Source of the DNA: Acidobacteriota bacterium | Lineage (GTDB): Bacteria; Acidobacteriota; Thermoanaerobaculia; Multivoradales; Multivoraceae | Direction: 5' to 3' | Assembly: GCA_026708285.1 (NCBI GenBank) | Contig: JAPOVF010000377.1 | Location: 1-33,630, forward strand | DNA: 33,630 bases | Shown: in pieces, positions 24,992-32,656 of the stretch | How the letters are laid out: the number at the start of each line of letters is the position of its first letter | Position numbering within the stretch: the first letter of the stretch is position 1 | Position numbers and translations under genes: made by a program | The notes under the pieces: model-generated | Seen by the model: only the letters and a program-made list of their open reading frames with translations | Database searches by the model: none | Told to the model about the DNA's origin: nothing

Positions 24992-25840
24992 ATGTACCCA
25001 GCCCAATTCGATTACCGCCGCGCCGGATCGGTCGATGAAGCCCTCGGCCTGCTGCAGGAGCACGAGGACGCGAAGCTGATGGCCGGCGGCCACAGCCTGA
25101 TCCCGATGATGAAGCTGCGCCTCGCCCAGCCCCCCGTCGTCATCGACATCGGCCGGCTCGACGAACTCAAGGGAATCTCGGAGGCGGGCGGCTCGGTCCG
25201 TGTCGGCTCCCTGACCACTCACGCCGAGATCGCCGCCTCCGACGTGCTCGCCGCGCACTGCCCGGTGCTCGCCGAAGCCGCCGGCCACATCGGCGACGCC
25301 CAGGTGCGCAACCGCGGCACGATCGGCGGCAACATCGCCCACGCCGACCCGGGCTCCGACATACCCCCGGTGCTCGTCCTGCTCGGCGCCTCGGTCCACC
25401 TGCAGTCCCCGTCCGGCACCCGCTCGGGCGCCGCGGGCGACTTCTTCCAGGACCTGCTGATGACCGACGTCGGCGAGGACGAGATCCTCACCCACGTCGA
25501 CGCCCCGGCCCTAGGCGCCGGAACCGGCGCCGCCTACCTCAAGTTCGAGCACCCGGCCTCCGGCTACGCCGTCGTCGGCGCCGCGGCTTCCGTCACCGTC
25601 CACCACGGCCGCTGCACCGCCGCCGGCCTCGTCGTCGGCGGCGTCGACGCCACTCCAACCGCCGTCGACGTCTCGAGCCTCATCGGCACCGACCTCTCCG
25701 ACGACGCCATCGCCGCAGCAGCCTCCGGCCTCTCCGCCGAAGACCCCATCGGCGACATCTTCGCCAGCGGCGACTACCGCGTCCACGTCGGCAAGGTCTA
25801 CGGCAAGCGAGCGCTGGCGGCGGCTCGGGATCGCGCGTAA
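24992..25840 (+). CDS. CoxM-like FAD-binding medium subunit
   Basis: A 282-residue flavoprotein of the vanillyl-alcohol-oxidase-type FAD fold. FAD motifs are AGGHSLIPMMKLRLAQP (~28-44) and TIGGNIAHADPGSD (~109-122), followed by a CO-dehydrogenase-flavoprotein C-terminal domain (AYLKFEHPASGYAVVGAAAS...GDYRVHVGKVYGKRAL). It takes electrons from the 2Fe-2S subunit and passes them to an acceptor. The gene starts 60 bp after the large subunit, with an AGGAG RBS, and ends the operon. Accessory genes for cofactor insertion (coxD/E/F, MoaA-type) are not seen in the window. Confidence 0.94.
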   Translation: MYPAQFDYRRAGSVDEALGLLQEHEDAKLMAGGHSLIPMMKLRLAQPPVVIDIGRLDELKGISEAGGSVRVGSLTTHAEIAASDVLAAHCPVLAEAAGHIGDAQVRNRGTIGGNIAHADPGSDIPPVLVLLGASVHLQSPSGTRSGAAGDFFQDLLMTDVGEDEILTHVDAPALGAGTGAAYLKFEHPASGYAVVGAAASVTVHHGRCTAAGLVVGGVDATPTAVDVSSLIGTDLSDDAIAAAASGLSAEDPIGDIFASGDYRVHVGKVYGKRALAAARDRA

Positions 25841-25847
25841 CAGGCTC

Positions 25848-25881
25848 GTCGCTTCGCGACTCGCGCCTTTTTGGGGGCGCG
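25848..25881 (+). terminator. Double hairpin downstream of the cox-like operon
   Basis: Seven bases after the CoxM-like stop come two hairpins: GTCGC-TTC-GCGAC (25848-25860) and CGCGCC-TTTTTGGG-GGCGCG (25862-25881). The T-run is in the loop of the second rather than after it, so the efficiency as a terminator is uncertain. Confidence 0.45.
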
Positions 25882-25895
25882 TTGTGGCGGCCGAG

Positions 25896-26082
25896 GCTGA
25901 CACCCGCCTGCGGAGAGGCCGGGGGGAGGGGTCCCAGGTGCCGTTCGCGCTTGTTCGGAAGGCGGTGGGAGGTGCGCTCACTGCACTCCGCTCGCTCCGG
26001 TAGGCCATCATTCTGCGTAGGGTCGTCGACCGTCGCTCGCTCCGAGCCACCTGGGCCCCCTCTCCCCGGCCCCTCCACAGGC
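25896..26082 (-). repeat. ~185-bp intergenic element with 35-bp inverted repeats, copy 1
   Basis: The arms at 25906-25940 and 26048-26082 pair at 31 of 35 positions (both contain a GAGGGG..CCCAGGTG core). Read on the minus strand the whole stretch aligns with 26928-27110: arm ending CCCAG, a GCGACGG/GCGAGCGACGG block, CCGGAGCG...GAGCGC, a second arm, then GGCGGGT..CAGCC. The two copies are in opposite orientation and bracket the TPR gene. No ORF of its own is credible. The rest of the 315-bp gap (25841-26155) holds the hairpins after CoxM and no clear promoter. Confidence 0.7.
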
Positions 26083-26155
26083 TGGACGGCGGCGGCATTC
26101 CCTCCGGTCACGGCCATGAATGGGGTGTTGACTCGCCGCTATCCTCACGGCAGTG

Positions 26156-26788
26156 ATGGGTGACCCCACTGGACGTGCCCGAGTGGACCGGGCCCGCGAT
26201 CTCTCGAACACGGCTTGGAGGCTGCGGAGCGAGACGCTTGCCTCGTTGACCAACCCTGCCGAAGGCAAGAAGACCGCCCGTCTCGTTCGCCAGCAACTCA
26301 AGGAGGCTGTGGACCTGTGCCGTGAGGCTGAGGCCGACCGCGAGTTAGCGACTGCCCTCCGGCGGCTCGGTCACGCGGAGCAGGACGCCGGCCGCATCGA
26401 AGCCGCGACCGCCCGATACGAGGAGGCCGTCGTCGTTGCCCGCCGAACCGGCGACCCTCTCCTGCAGGCTCATGCCATCCGGCATCTAGGCGACGCTCAT
26501 CGCGCCGCACGGCGACTGGCCGCGGCGGAGACCTGCTACGACGAGGCGCTCGCGCTCTACGCCGCCGAAGACGAGCCCCCTCCGCTCGACTACGCGAACG
26601 CCATCCGACCGATGGCGCTTCTTAAGGAAGCTCTCGGCGAGACCGACGACGCAAGGCTCCTGTGGCAGCGTGCGAAGACGCTCTACGCCGCCGTTCCCAT
26701 CGGCGCCGGCGTGGCGGAGTGCGAGGAGAACCTGACGCGACTCCCTCGGTCTCACAGCCGAGGACGCTCTGAAGCGGAGCCGGCCTAA
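26156..26788 (+). CDS. Small TPR-repeat protein, function unknown
   Basis: A ~210-residue soluble protein; a GTG lies directly before the chosen ATG and either could be used. It is almost entirely helical and contains three or four tetratricopeptide-like helix pairs: EAVDLCREAEADRELATALRRLG, GRIEAATARYEEAVVVARRTGD, LLQAHAIRHLGDAHRAARRL, AAAETCYDEALALYAA and YANAIRPMALLKEALGE. The spacing of Ala/Gly/Leu/Tyr is typical of the fold. There is no signal peptide, enzyme motif or obvious partner gene. Such proteins mediate protein-protein contacts. The stop codon TAA lies in the loop of a 7-bp hairpin (26779-26796). The gene sits alone between two related inverted-repeat elements (25896-26082 and 26928-27110), suggesting a mobile or recombined cassette (inference). 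Confidence 0.8.
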   Translation: MGDPTGRARVDRARDLSNTAWRLRSETLASLTNPAEGKKTARLVRQQLKEAVDLCREAEADRELATALRRLGHAEQDAGRIEAATARYEEAVVVARRTGDPLLQAHAIRHLGDAHRAARRLAAAETCYDEALALYAAEDEPPPLDYANAIRPMALLKEALGETDDARLLWQRAKTLYAAVPIGAGVAECEENLTRLPRSHSRGRSEAEPA

Positions 26789-26847
26789 CGGCCGGCGCTT
26801 CTCTGGCCGCCTTCGGCGGCAGCGGACCAGAAGGTCCGCGCACCCAG
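26779..26847 (+). repeat. Two-hairpin intergenic element, copy B
   Basis: Hairpins GCCGGCC-TAAC-GGCCGGC (26779-26796, containing the TPR stop codon), GCCGCC-TTC-GGCGGC (26806-26820) and GCGGACC-AGAA-GGTCCGC (26822-26839) are followed by the tail GCACCCAG (26840-26847). The last two plus the tail reproduce the architecture seen at 13359-13416, with different stem sequences that still pair perfectly. The element may also terminate transcription of the TPR gene. Confidence 0.65.
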
Positions 26848-26927
26848 AGAACGGTCGCCGTTGCCCTGAGTTGCTCTACGCAACTGGAGGAGCATCGTCC
26901 GGCCTCCGACGCCCTCCAGCCGGCGCA

Positions 26928-27110
26928 GGGTCCGAAGGGGAGGGTCCCAGCGAGGCTGTCGGCAAGCGACGGCCCAAGCCCTTCCATGAACCGACACCCA
27001 ACCGGAGCGCAGCCGACCGCAGCGAGCGCCAACCCTCCATGGATCCGGTAAACGCGAGCGTCCGCTGGGCCCCTCCCCTTCGGGCCCGGAGAAGGCGGGT
27101 GCAGCCGACG
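26928..27110 (+). repeat. ~185-bp intergenic element with 25-bp inverted repeats, copy 2
   Basis: The arms at 26928-26952 and 27063-27087 pair at 23 of 25 positions (GGGTCCGAAGGGGAGGG.. and its complement). The interior and the flank (GAAGGCGGGTGCAGCCGAC) align with copy 1 read on the opposite strand. It occupies most of the 363-bp gap between the TPR gene and the convergent acyl-CoA dehydrogenase gene (26789-27151). No gene is credible in this gap. Confidence 0.7.
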
Positions 27111-27151
27111 CCGTCTCGCCAGCCGCCGCGTCGTGCCCGGCAGCCGAGCCG

Positions 27152-28330
27152 TTAGTAGCTACGCGGCAGCCCCAGTACGTGCTGGGCCAGGTACGTGAGT
27201 ACGAGGTTCGTCGAGATCGGGGCCGTCTGGAACAGGCGGCATTCGCGCCACTTGCGTTCGATGTCGTACTCGGTGGCGAAGGCGAAGCCGCCGAAGGTCT
27301 GGAAGCAGGTGTCGCCGGCTTTCCAGGCGGCTTCGGAGGCGAGGAGCTTGGCGCTGTTCGCTTCGGCGCCGCATTCGCGGCCGGCGTCGTAGAGGGCGGC
27401 GGCCTTGCGGACGATCATCTCGGCGGCGTCGGTTTCGGCGTGGGCGCGGGCGATCGGGAACTGGATGCCCTGGTTCTGGCCGATGGGCCTGCCGAAGACC
27501 TCGCGTTCGTTGGCGTACTCGACCGCACGGCGGATGAAGTAGCGGGCGTCGCCGATCGCCTCGGAGGCGAGCAGGATGCGCTCGGCGTTCATGCCGCTCA
27601 GGATGTAGCGGAAGCCATGGCCTTCCTCGCCGATCCGGCTGCTGACCGGAATGCGGAGGTTGTCGAAGAAGACCTGCGTCGTGCCGTGGTTGATCATCGT
27701 CTCGATCGGCTGGATCTCCAGGCCGTTGCCGCGGGCCTCGCGGAGGTCGACGAGGAACACGGACAGGCCGCGCGAGCGCTTCTCTACTTCGTCCGCCGGC
27801 GTCGTACGGGCGAGCAGGATCATCAGGTCCGAGTGGAGCGCGCGGCTGGTCCAGATCTTCTGGCCGTTCACAACGTAGGTGTCGCCGTCGCGGACGGCCG
27901 TGGTGCGCAACTGCGTCGTATCGGAACCCGTCACCGGCTCGGTGACGCCGAACGCCTGTAAGCGCAGCTCGCCGCTCGCGATCTTCGGCAGGTACTGCTG
28001 TTTCTGCTCGTCGTTGCCGTGTCGCAGCACCGTGCCCATCGTGTACATCTGGGCGTGGCAGGCTGCGGCATTGCAGCCGCTCGAGTGAATCGTCTCGAGC
28101 ACCACGCTGGCGGCGCGCAGCGGCAGGCCCGAACCGCCGTACTCCTCGGGGATCAGGCAGCCGAGGTACTCGTGCTCCGTCAGTGCCTGGACGAACTCCG
28201 TCGGGTACTCGGCGGCGGCATCGAGACGTCGCCAGTACTCACCCGGGAACTGCTCGCAGATGCGGCGGACCGGGTCACGAAGGAAGGCGTAGTCGTTCTC
28301 GATGGAGACCTGAAGTTCGCTGTCGATCAT
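27152..28330 (-). CDS. Acyl-CoA dehydrogenase
   Basis: A 392-residue flavoenzyme of the acyl-CoA dehydrogenase family. The FAD/substrate motif FGVTEPVTGSD (~129-139), GQKIWTS, the central beta domain (LSVFLVDL...GTTQVFFDNLRIP) and the helical C-terminal domain (SGMNAERILLASEAIGDARYFI; REVFGRPIGQNQGIQFPIA) are all present. The catalytic base is predicted as Glu354 in FATEYDIERKWR, the position used by short- and medium-chain enzymes. The usual YEGT(S/A) FAD motif is FQTAPIST here, a variant shared by a subset of the family ending in HVLGLPRSY. Substrate chain length cannot be deduced. The ATG lies 17 bp after the pyruvate kinase stop, so it appears to be the last gene of the glycolytic operon, an unusual association. 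Confidence 0.94.
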   Translation of the reverse strand: MIDSELQVSIENDYAFLRDPVRRICEQFPGEYWRRLDAAAEYPTEFVQALTEHEYLGCLIPEEYGGSGLPLRAASVVLETIHSSGCNAAACHAQMYTMGTVLRHGNDEQKQQYLPKIASGELRLQAFGVTEPVTGSDTTQLRTTAVRDGDTYVVNGQKIWTSRALHSDLMILLARTTPADEVEKRSRGLSVFLVDLREARGNGLEIQPIETMINHGTTQVFFDNLRIPVSSRIGEEGHGFRYILSGMNAERILLASEAIGDARYFIRRAVEYANEREVFGRPIGQNQGIQFPIARAHAETDAAEMIVRKAAALYDAGRECGAEANSAKLLASEAAWKAGDTCFQTFGGFAFATEYDIERKWRECRLFQTAPISTNLVLTYLAQHVLGLPRSY

Positions 28331-28347
28331 GGCGGTCGATCGTAGCG

Positions 28348-29796
28348 CTACGCCCGCACCCGGTGGATCCGCATCAGGTTCGTCGGCGGCCGGTCCTGGA
28401 TCGGATCGCCCATCAGCAGCACGATCGTGTCCCCGGGTAGCGCCAGATTGCCGACCAGGAGTTGCCGGTCGACCATCGCCACGACCTCGTCGTGGTGGTG
28501 GACCTCCTGGTCCATCTTCACGGAATGAACGCCCCAGACGAGCTGGAGTTCGCGCATCGACCGCGATTCGCGTGTGAACGCGAACACCGGCGTCGAGGGC
28601 CGGCGGCAGGCGACCTGGCGGGCCGTGAACCCGCCCTGGCTGAGGACCACGATGCCCTGCGCGGTCAGGTGACGCGCCGACAGGATCGCCGCGGCGGAGA
28701 CCGTCTCCGGAATCTCCAGAGTGCCCGGGCGGTGCGGCGGTTCGATGTCGTAGGGGCCGACCTCCATCGTATGGAAGCCGACCGGCTGGGAGGTGTGCTT
28801 GGAGAGGTTGTAGCGCTCCGACTCGGTGATGATGCGGTGCATCGTCTGTACCGCCTCGAGCGGATAGCGCCCAGCCGCGCTCTCGCCGGAGAGCATCATC
28901 GCGTCGGCGCCGTCGAACACCGCGTTCGCGACGTCCGAGGATTCGGCTCGGGTCGGCCGCGGGTGCTCGATCATCGATTCGAGCATCTGGGTCGCCACGA
29001 TCACCGGTCGCGCGAGGCGCCAGCCGGTCTCGATGATCCGCTTCTGCTCCACTGGCACCTGGTGCAGCGGGATTTCGACCCCGAGGTCGCCCCGCGCCAC
29101 CATCACGCCGTCGGACTCGAGCACGATCTCGTCCAGGTTCTCGAGCGCCCGGCGACGCTCCAGCTTGGCGATCACCTGGAGGGCGCGGCCGGCCTTCCGC
29201 GCCGCTTCGCGTACGCGCACCACGTCCGTCGAACTGCCGACATAGCTGGCCGCGAGGAAATCGGCATCCTCCTCCACGGCCATCCGGATATCGCCCAGGT
29301 CCTTGTCCGAGATGCGGAAAGGCAGGTGGCTGTCCGGCAGGTTCACACCCTTGCGGCTCGAGACGGCCCCGCCGACGATGACCTCCGCCTCGATCTCCTC
29401 CTCGCCCTTCGACCGGACCTCCAACTGGACCCGGCCGTCGTCGATCAGGATCTGTTCACCCGGCTGGACGTGACGGACCATGTCGCGGTCGAGAGCCAGG
29501 TCCGCGTCGACGCCCGCGCCCAGGGAAACGACGTCACCCTCCTTCAGGACGCGCGCGCCCTCGAAGTGCTCGAGCCGGTGACGGGGGCCCATCAGGTCGA
29601 CCATGACGCCGACCGACCGGCCGACCTCCTCGCTAACCTCCCGCACCAGCCGGATCAGCCGGCGATGCTCTTCGCGGGTGCCGTGGGACTGGTTCAGCCG
29701 GACGACGTTGACGCCGGCGCGGATCAACCGTGCGAGGGTCTTGGGATTCGAACTCGCAGGACCGATCGTGGCAACGATCTTGGCGCGGCGCTGCAC
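28348..29796 (-). CDS. pyk: Pyruvate kinase (divergent)
   Basis: A 482-residue pyruvate kinase that converts PEP and ADP to pyruvate and ATP. Domain A carries KIVATIGPASS, RLNQSHG (33-39), the KLE motif with catalytic Lys211 and Mg ligand Glu213, MVARGDLGVEIP (Mg ligand Asp237), and ATQMLESMI..PRPTRAESSDVANAVFDGADAMMLSGE, the family signature. Domain B is at ~75-165 and the C-terminal regulatory-type domain at ~355-482. Several normally invariant positions differ: Phe of NFSHG is Gln36, the GPKIR segment is GPRHR (70-74), the Asn after KIE is Arg, and SFVR is SYVG (184-187). The catalytic Lys and metal ligands are retained, so it is probably active with altered regulation or specificity. The gene lies between KDPG aldolase (21 bp) and the acyl-CoA dehydrogenase (17 bp). 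Confidence 0.9.
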   Translation of the reverse strand: MQRRAKIVATIGPASSNPKTLARLIRAGVNVVRLNQSHGTREEHRRLIRLVREVSEEVGRSVGVMVDLMGPRHRLEHFEGARVLKEGDVVSLGAGVDADLALDRDMVRHVQPGEQILIDDGRVQLEVRSKGEEEIEAEVIVGGAVSSRKGVNLPDSHLPFRISDKDLGDIRMAVEEDADFLAASYVGSSTDVVRVREAARKAGRALQVIAKLERRRALENLDEIVLESDGVMVARGDLGVEIPLHQVPVEQKRIIETGWRLARPVIVATQMLESMIEHPRPTRAESSDVANAVFDGADAMMLSGESAAGRYPLEAVQTMHRIITESERYNLSKHTSQPVGFHTMEVGPYDIEPPHRPGTLEIPETVSAAAILSARHLTAQGIVVLSQGGFTARQVACRRPSTPVFAFTRESRSMRELQLVWGVHSVKMDQEVHHHDEVVAMVDRQLLVGNLALPGDTIVLLMGDPIQDRPPTNLMRIHRVRA

Positions 29797-29817
29797 GGCT
29801 GCCTCAGCTCTCCGGAC

Positions 29818-30480
29818 TCACGATCCAGCCGCCACCGCGGGGACGGTGCCGGGCGCGCCCTGGACTTCCTCGACCGTCGCCCGGGCCAACTCGGCGACGC
29901 GGCCCCAGGCCCGGGCAGCTACGGCTTCCGGCGGCGTGATCCAGGAGACTCCGACCGAGACGACGTTCGGCTCGGCTAGGTAGCGCCGGTAGTTGGCCCG
30001 GTCGAGGCCGCCCGTCGGGCAGAAGGCGACATCGGGGAACGGACCGCGGACGGCCCGCAGGAAGATCAGACCACCGCTGGCCGGCGCCGGGAAGAACTTG
30101 CAGGTCAGGAAGCCAAGGTCGGCCGCACCCTGGATCTCGGACGGGGTCGCCACTCCGGGAAGGAAGGGCATCTCGACGTCGTCCACCGCCATCGCGATCT
30201 CGGGAGTGATCCCCGGACTCACCCCGAAGCGGGCTCCGGCATCACGCGCCGCGTAGACGTCATCGGCCTTGCGCACGGTCCCCGCCCCGACGATGACCTC
30301 GGGCAGCTCGTTGGCGATCCGCGCGATCGCCGGCAGCGCGGCCGGCGTCCGAAGCGCCACCTCCTGGAGCACGATGCCGCCGTCGAGCAGGGCGCCGGCC
30401 AGGGGCACCGCATCCTCCTCCCGCTCGATCCGAAGCAGCGGCAGGACGGGCGCCGATTCAAGTAGGAAACGTATGTCCAT
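29818..30480 (-). CDS. eda: 2-dehydro-3-deoxy-phosphogluconate (KDPG) aldolase
   Basis: A 220-residue class I aldolase splitting KDPG into pyruvate and glyceraldehyde 3-phosphate, the key cleavage of the Entner-Doudoroff pathway. The ATG at 30480 is chosen because the upstream part of the open frame lies in the gap to GAPDH and lacks homology. Catalytic Glu40 is in LQEVALRT, the Schiff-base Lys128 in LTCKFFPA, and the phosphate/substrate loops are VGAGTVR, SPGITPE, LPGVATPSE and CPTGGL. KDPGal and related sugar-acid aldolases share this fold, so a non-phosphogluconate substrate is possible but the context favours KDPG. GAPDH lies 56 bp upstream and pyruvate kinase 21 bp downstream, so both products of the aldolase are handled by neighbours. 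Confidence 0.93.
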   Translation of the reverse strand: MDIRFLLESAPVLPLLRIEREEDAVPLAGALLDGGIVLQEVALRTPAALPAIARIANELPEVIVGAGTVRKADDVYAARDAGARFGVSPGITPEIAMAVDDVEMPFLPGVATPSEIQGAADLGFLTCKFFPAPASGGLIFLRAVRGPFPDVAFCPTGGLDRANYRRYLAEPNVVSVGVSWITPPEAVAARAWGRVAELARATVEEVQGAPGTVPAVAAGS

Positions 30481-30536
30481 CGCGCGGAACCGTGCCGGGG
30501 CGGCCAGATACCCGGACGGGGGCGTCCGGGCTTGGG

Positions 30537-31553
30537 TCAGGACCCGAGCTGGGCCAGCCGCTCGATCAGATCCGCGACCCGGTTCGAGTAACCCCACTCG
30601 TTGTCATACCACGACACGACGCGGGCGTACACGCCGCCGCCATCCGCCGGAGTGGCCCGGGTCAGGGGCGCGTCGAAGATCGACGAGTGCGGATTGCCGA
30701 GAATGTCGCTCGAAACCAGCGGGTCCTCGGAGTACTGGAGGACGCCGGCAAGGTTCGTCGCCGCCGCCGCGGAAGCCGCCGCGTTGACGTCCTCAGCGGC
30801 CGGGTCGCCGCGCAACCGGCACGTCAGGTCGACGATCGAACCGTCCGCCACGGGCACCCGCATCGCCATGCCGTCGAGCTTGCCGTTCAGGTGCGGAAGC
30901 ACCTTGCCGACGGCGCGCGCGGCGCCGGTCGTCGTCGGGATGATGTTGGCGGTCGCGGAGCGGCTGCGGCGCGGGTCGCTGTGGGGCGAGTCGACCAGGC
31001 GCTGGCCGTTGGTGTAGGCGTGGACGGTCGTGATGAACCCCTCCTCGAAACCGAAGGCGTCGTCCAGGGTCTTGGCCAGGGGCGCCAGGCAATTCGTGGT
31101 GCAGGAGGCGTTCGAGACGACACGATGCTCGGCACCCAGATCGTCGTCGTTGACGCCGAGCACGATCGTGGCGTCGATCTCGTCCTTGGCCGGCACCGTG
31201 AGCACGACGCGCGAGGCGCCGGCTTCGAGGTGCTGTGCAACCTGATCGCGGGTGCGGAACACGCCCGTCGACTCCACCGCGATGTCGACGCCCAGGTCCC
31301 GCCACGGAAGCCGGGACGGATTCCGTTCCGCGCTGAGCTGGATGTCCCGGCCACCGACCCGCAGGCCGCTCCCGGCCACCTCGACCTCCTGGCCGAAGAC
31401 GCCCTGCACCGTGTCGTAGCGCAGCAGGTAGGCCAGACGGTCCGCGTCGAACAGGTCGTTGATGCCGACGACCTCCACGTTCGGACGATCCGCGAGGATG
31501 CGGAAGACGCTGCGGCCGATCCTTCCGAAGCCATTGATGCCGACGCGGATCAT
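30537..31553 (-). CDS. gap: Glyceraldehyde-3-phosphate dehydrogenase
   Basis: A 338-residue, full-length type I GAPDH. The NAD-binding GINGFGRIGR is at the N-terminus, with Asp33 in INDLFD favouring NAD over NADP. The catalytic segment SNASCTTNCLAP gives Cys151, and TTVHAYTNGQ gives His178. The signature WYDNEWGYSNRVADL is at the C-terminus. It converts glyceraldehyde 3-phosphate, NAD and phosphate to 1,3-bisphosphoglycerate. Its ATG overlaps the stop of the upstream GAPDH-like gene by 4 bp (31550-31553), a hallmark of translational coupling. It is followed by KDPG aldolase, which generates its substrate. Confidence 0.96.
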   Translation of the reverse strand: MIRVGINGFGRIGRSVFRILADRPNVEVVGINDLFDADRLAYLLRYDTVQGVFGQEVEVAGSGLRVGGRDIQLSAERNPSRLPWRDLGVDIAVESTGVFRTRDQVAQHLEAGASRVVLTVPAKDEIDATIVLGVNDDDLGAEHRVVSNASCTTNCLAPLAKTLDDAFGFEEGFITTVHAYTNGQRLVDSPHSDPRRSRSATANIIPTTTGAARAVGKVLPHLNGKLDGMAMRVPVADGSIVDLTCRLRGDPAAEDVNAAASAAAATNLAGVLQYSEDPLVSSDILGNPHSSIFDAPLTRATPADGGGVYARVVSWYDNEWGYSNRVADLIERLAQLGS

Positions 31554-32581
31554 GAGTCGCCTCCTTGGGAGGCGGCCGCTTGTTCAAGCACAGCCAGCAG
31601 CTCCACGAGCCGGTGCAGGTAGCCCCAGCCGTTGTCGAACCAGGCAATCGTCTTCGACACGTGATCGCCCAGCGCCATCGTTGCCTGCGAATCGAAGATG
31701 CAGGTCGCCCGGCTGCCGACGGTGTCGGCGGAGACGATCGCCTCCCGCTCGAAACGCAGCCGGCCCTTCCATTCACCGTCCGCCGCGGCGGCGACCGCGT
31801 CGTTGACCGAGGCGACCGTCACCGCGTCGCGATGCCAGCAGACCAGATCGACCACCGAACCGTTCGACACCGGCACGTCCATCGCCGAGGCCGAGAGCTT
31901 TCCGCCCAACTCGGGCAGTACCGTCGCGAGTTCTTCGGCCGCTCCCGTCGTGGCGGGGATGATGTTCTCGCCCGCGGCGCGGCCCTTTCGCGGCTCCGGC
32001 GCCGGCACGTCGGCCAGTCTCGAACCGGCCCCATAGGCGCGGACGGAGCTGATGAACGCCTGCTCGACGCCGAAGGCCCCATCGAGGATGTGGAGCAACG
32101 GCCCCGCGCAGTGCGCGGTGAAGGAACCGGCGGACACGATCCGGTCGGAGGGCTCGATCCGGTCCTCGTTCAGACCGACCACGACCGTTCGGTCCAGGTC
32201 GCCGCCCGGCGGGGCGCAGAGCACGACCCGCTCGGCGCCGGCCGCGAGATGTCCCTCGAGTTCGTTCCGCGTTGGCCGACTGTCCCGGAAGTCGACGACC
32301 GTGGTGACGCCCAGGTCGCCCCAGGGCGCCTCCCCGGCGCCCCCGGCGCGAACCACGGGAGCGCTGAAGCCGTTGACGCTCAGGCTGCCATCGTCCAGCG
32401 CGACGTCGCCGTCGTATCGCCACGGCAGGGTCGAGAACTGCAGGAGATAGCGCAGCATCTCCGGGTCGGCGGTCTCGGCCACGGCCCCGATCTCGATCTC
32501 GGGCCGGTCCAGGGAAAGGCGAAACAGGCTCCGGCCGAGGAGACCGAAGCCCTGGATTCCAATGCGAGTCGTTGTCGTCAT
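31550..32581 (-). CDS. GAPDH-like protein lacking catalytic Cys and His (predicted pseudoenzyme)
   Basis: A 343-residue homologue of the adjacent GAPDH over its whole length: GIQGFGLLGRSLF in place of GINGFGRIGR, GENIIPATTGAAEE (canonical NIIPTTTGAA), LSASAMDVPVSNGSVVDL and WFDNGWGYLHRLVEL. The catalytic segment reads SAGSFTAHC (150-158), so the active-site Cys is Phe154. The catalytic His position in VHAY is Arg181 (SSVRAYGAGS). Asp of the NAD ribose site is also not conserved (VAETAD). The fold and tetramer-interface segments remain, so a structural or regulatory partner of the coupled GAPDH, perhaps in a mixed tetramer, is a reasonable inference. Degeneration into a pseudogene is unlikely given the intact full-length frame and the 4-bp overlap. 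Confidence 0.88.
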   Translation of the reverse strand: MTTTTRIGIQGFGLLGRSLFRLSLDRPEIEIGAVAETADPEMLRYLLQFSTLPWRYDGDVALDDGSLSVNGFSAPVVRAGGAGEAPWGDLGVTTVVDFRDSRPTRNELEGHLAAGAERVVLCAPPGGDLDRTVVVGLNEDRIEPSDRIVSAGSFTAHCAGPLLHILDGAFGVEQAFISSVRAYGAGSRLADVPAPEPRKGRAAGENIIPATTGAAEELATVLPELGGKLSASAMDVPVSNGSVVDLVCWHRDAVTVASVNDAVAAAADGEWKGRLRFEREAIVSADTVGSRATCIFDSQATMALGDHVSKTIAWFDNGWGYLHRLVELLAVLEQAAASQGGDS

Positions 32582-32656
32582 CCCGGTCTGAAGGTAGTCG
32601 AAAAGTAAGAAGAAGCGGTCAACAGGCGGGCGCAGGATAACCGACCTGAAGAGCTC

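Noticed and set aside
25896-27110. CRISPR array or tRNA cluster as an explanation of the repeats around the TPR gene
   Set aside because: There are only two long copies in opposite orientation, with no regular short repeats or spacers and no cloverleaf features.
28462-29979. 505-codon plus-strand frame opposite pyruvate kinase
   Set aside because: Shadow of a real gene; composition biased and without motifs.
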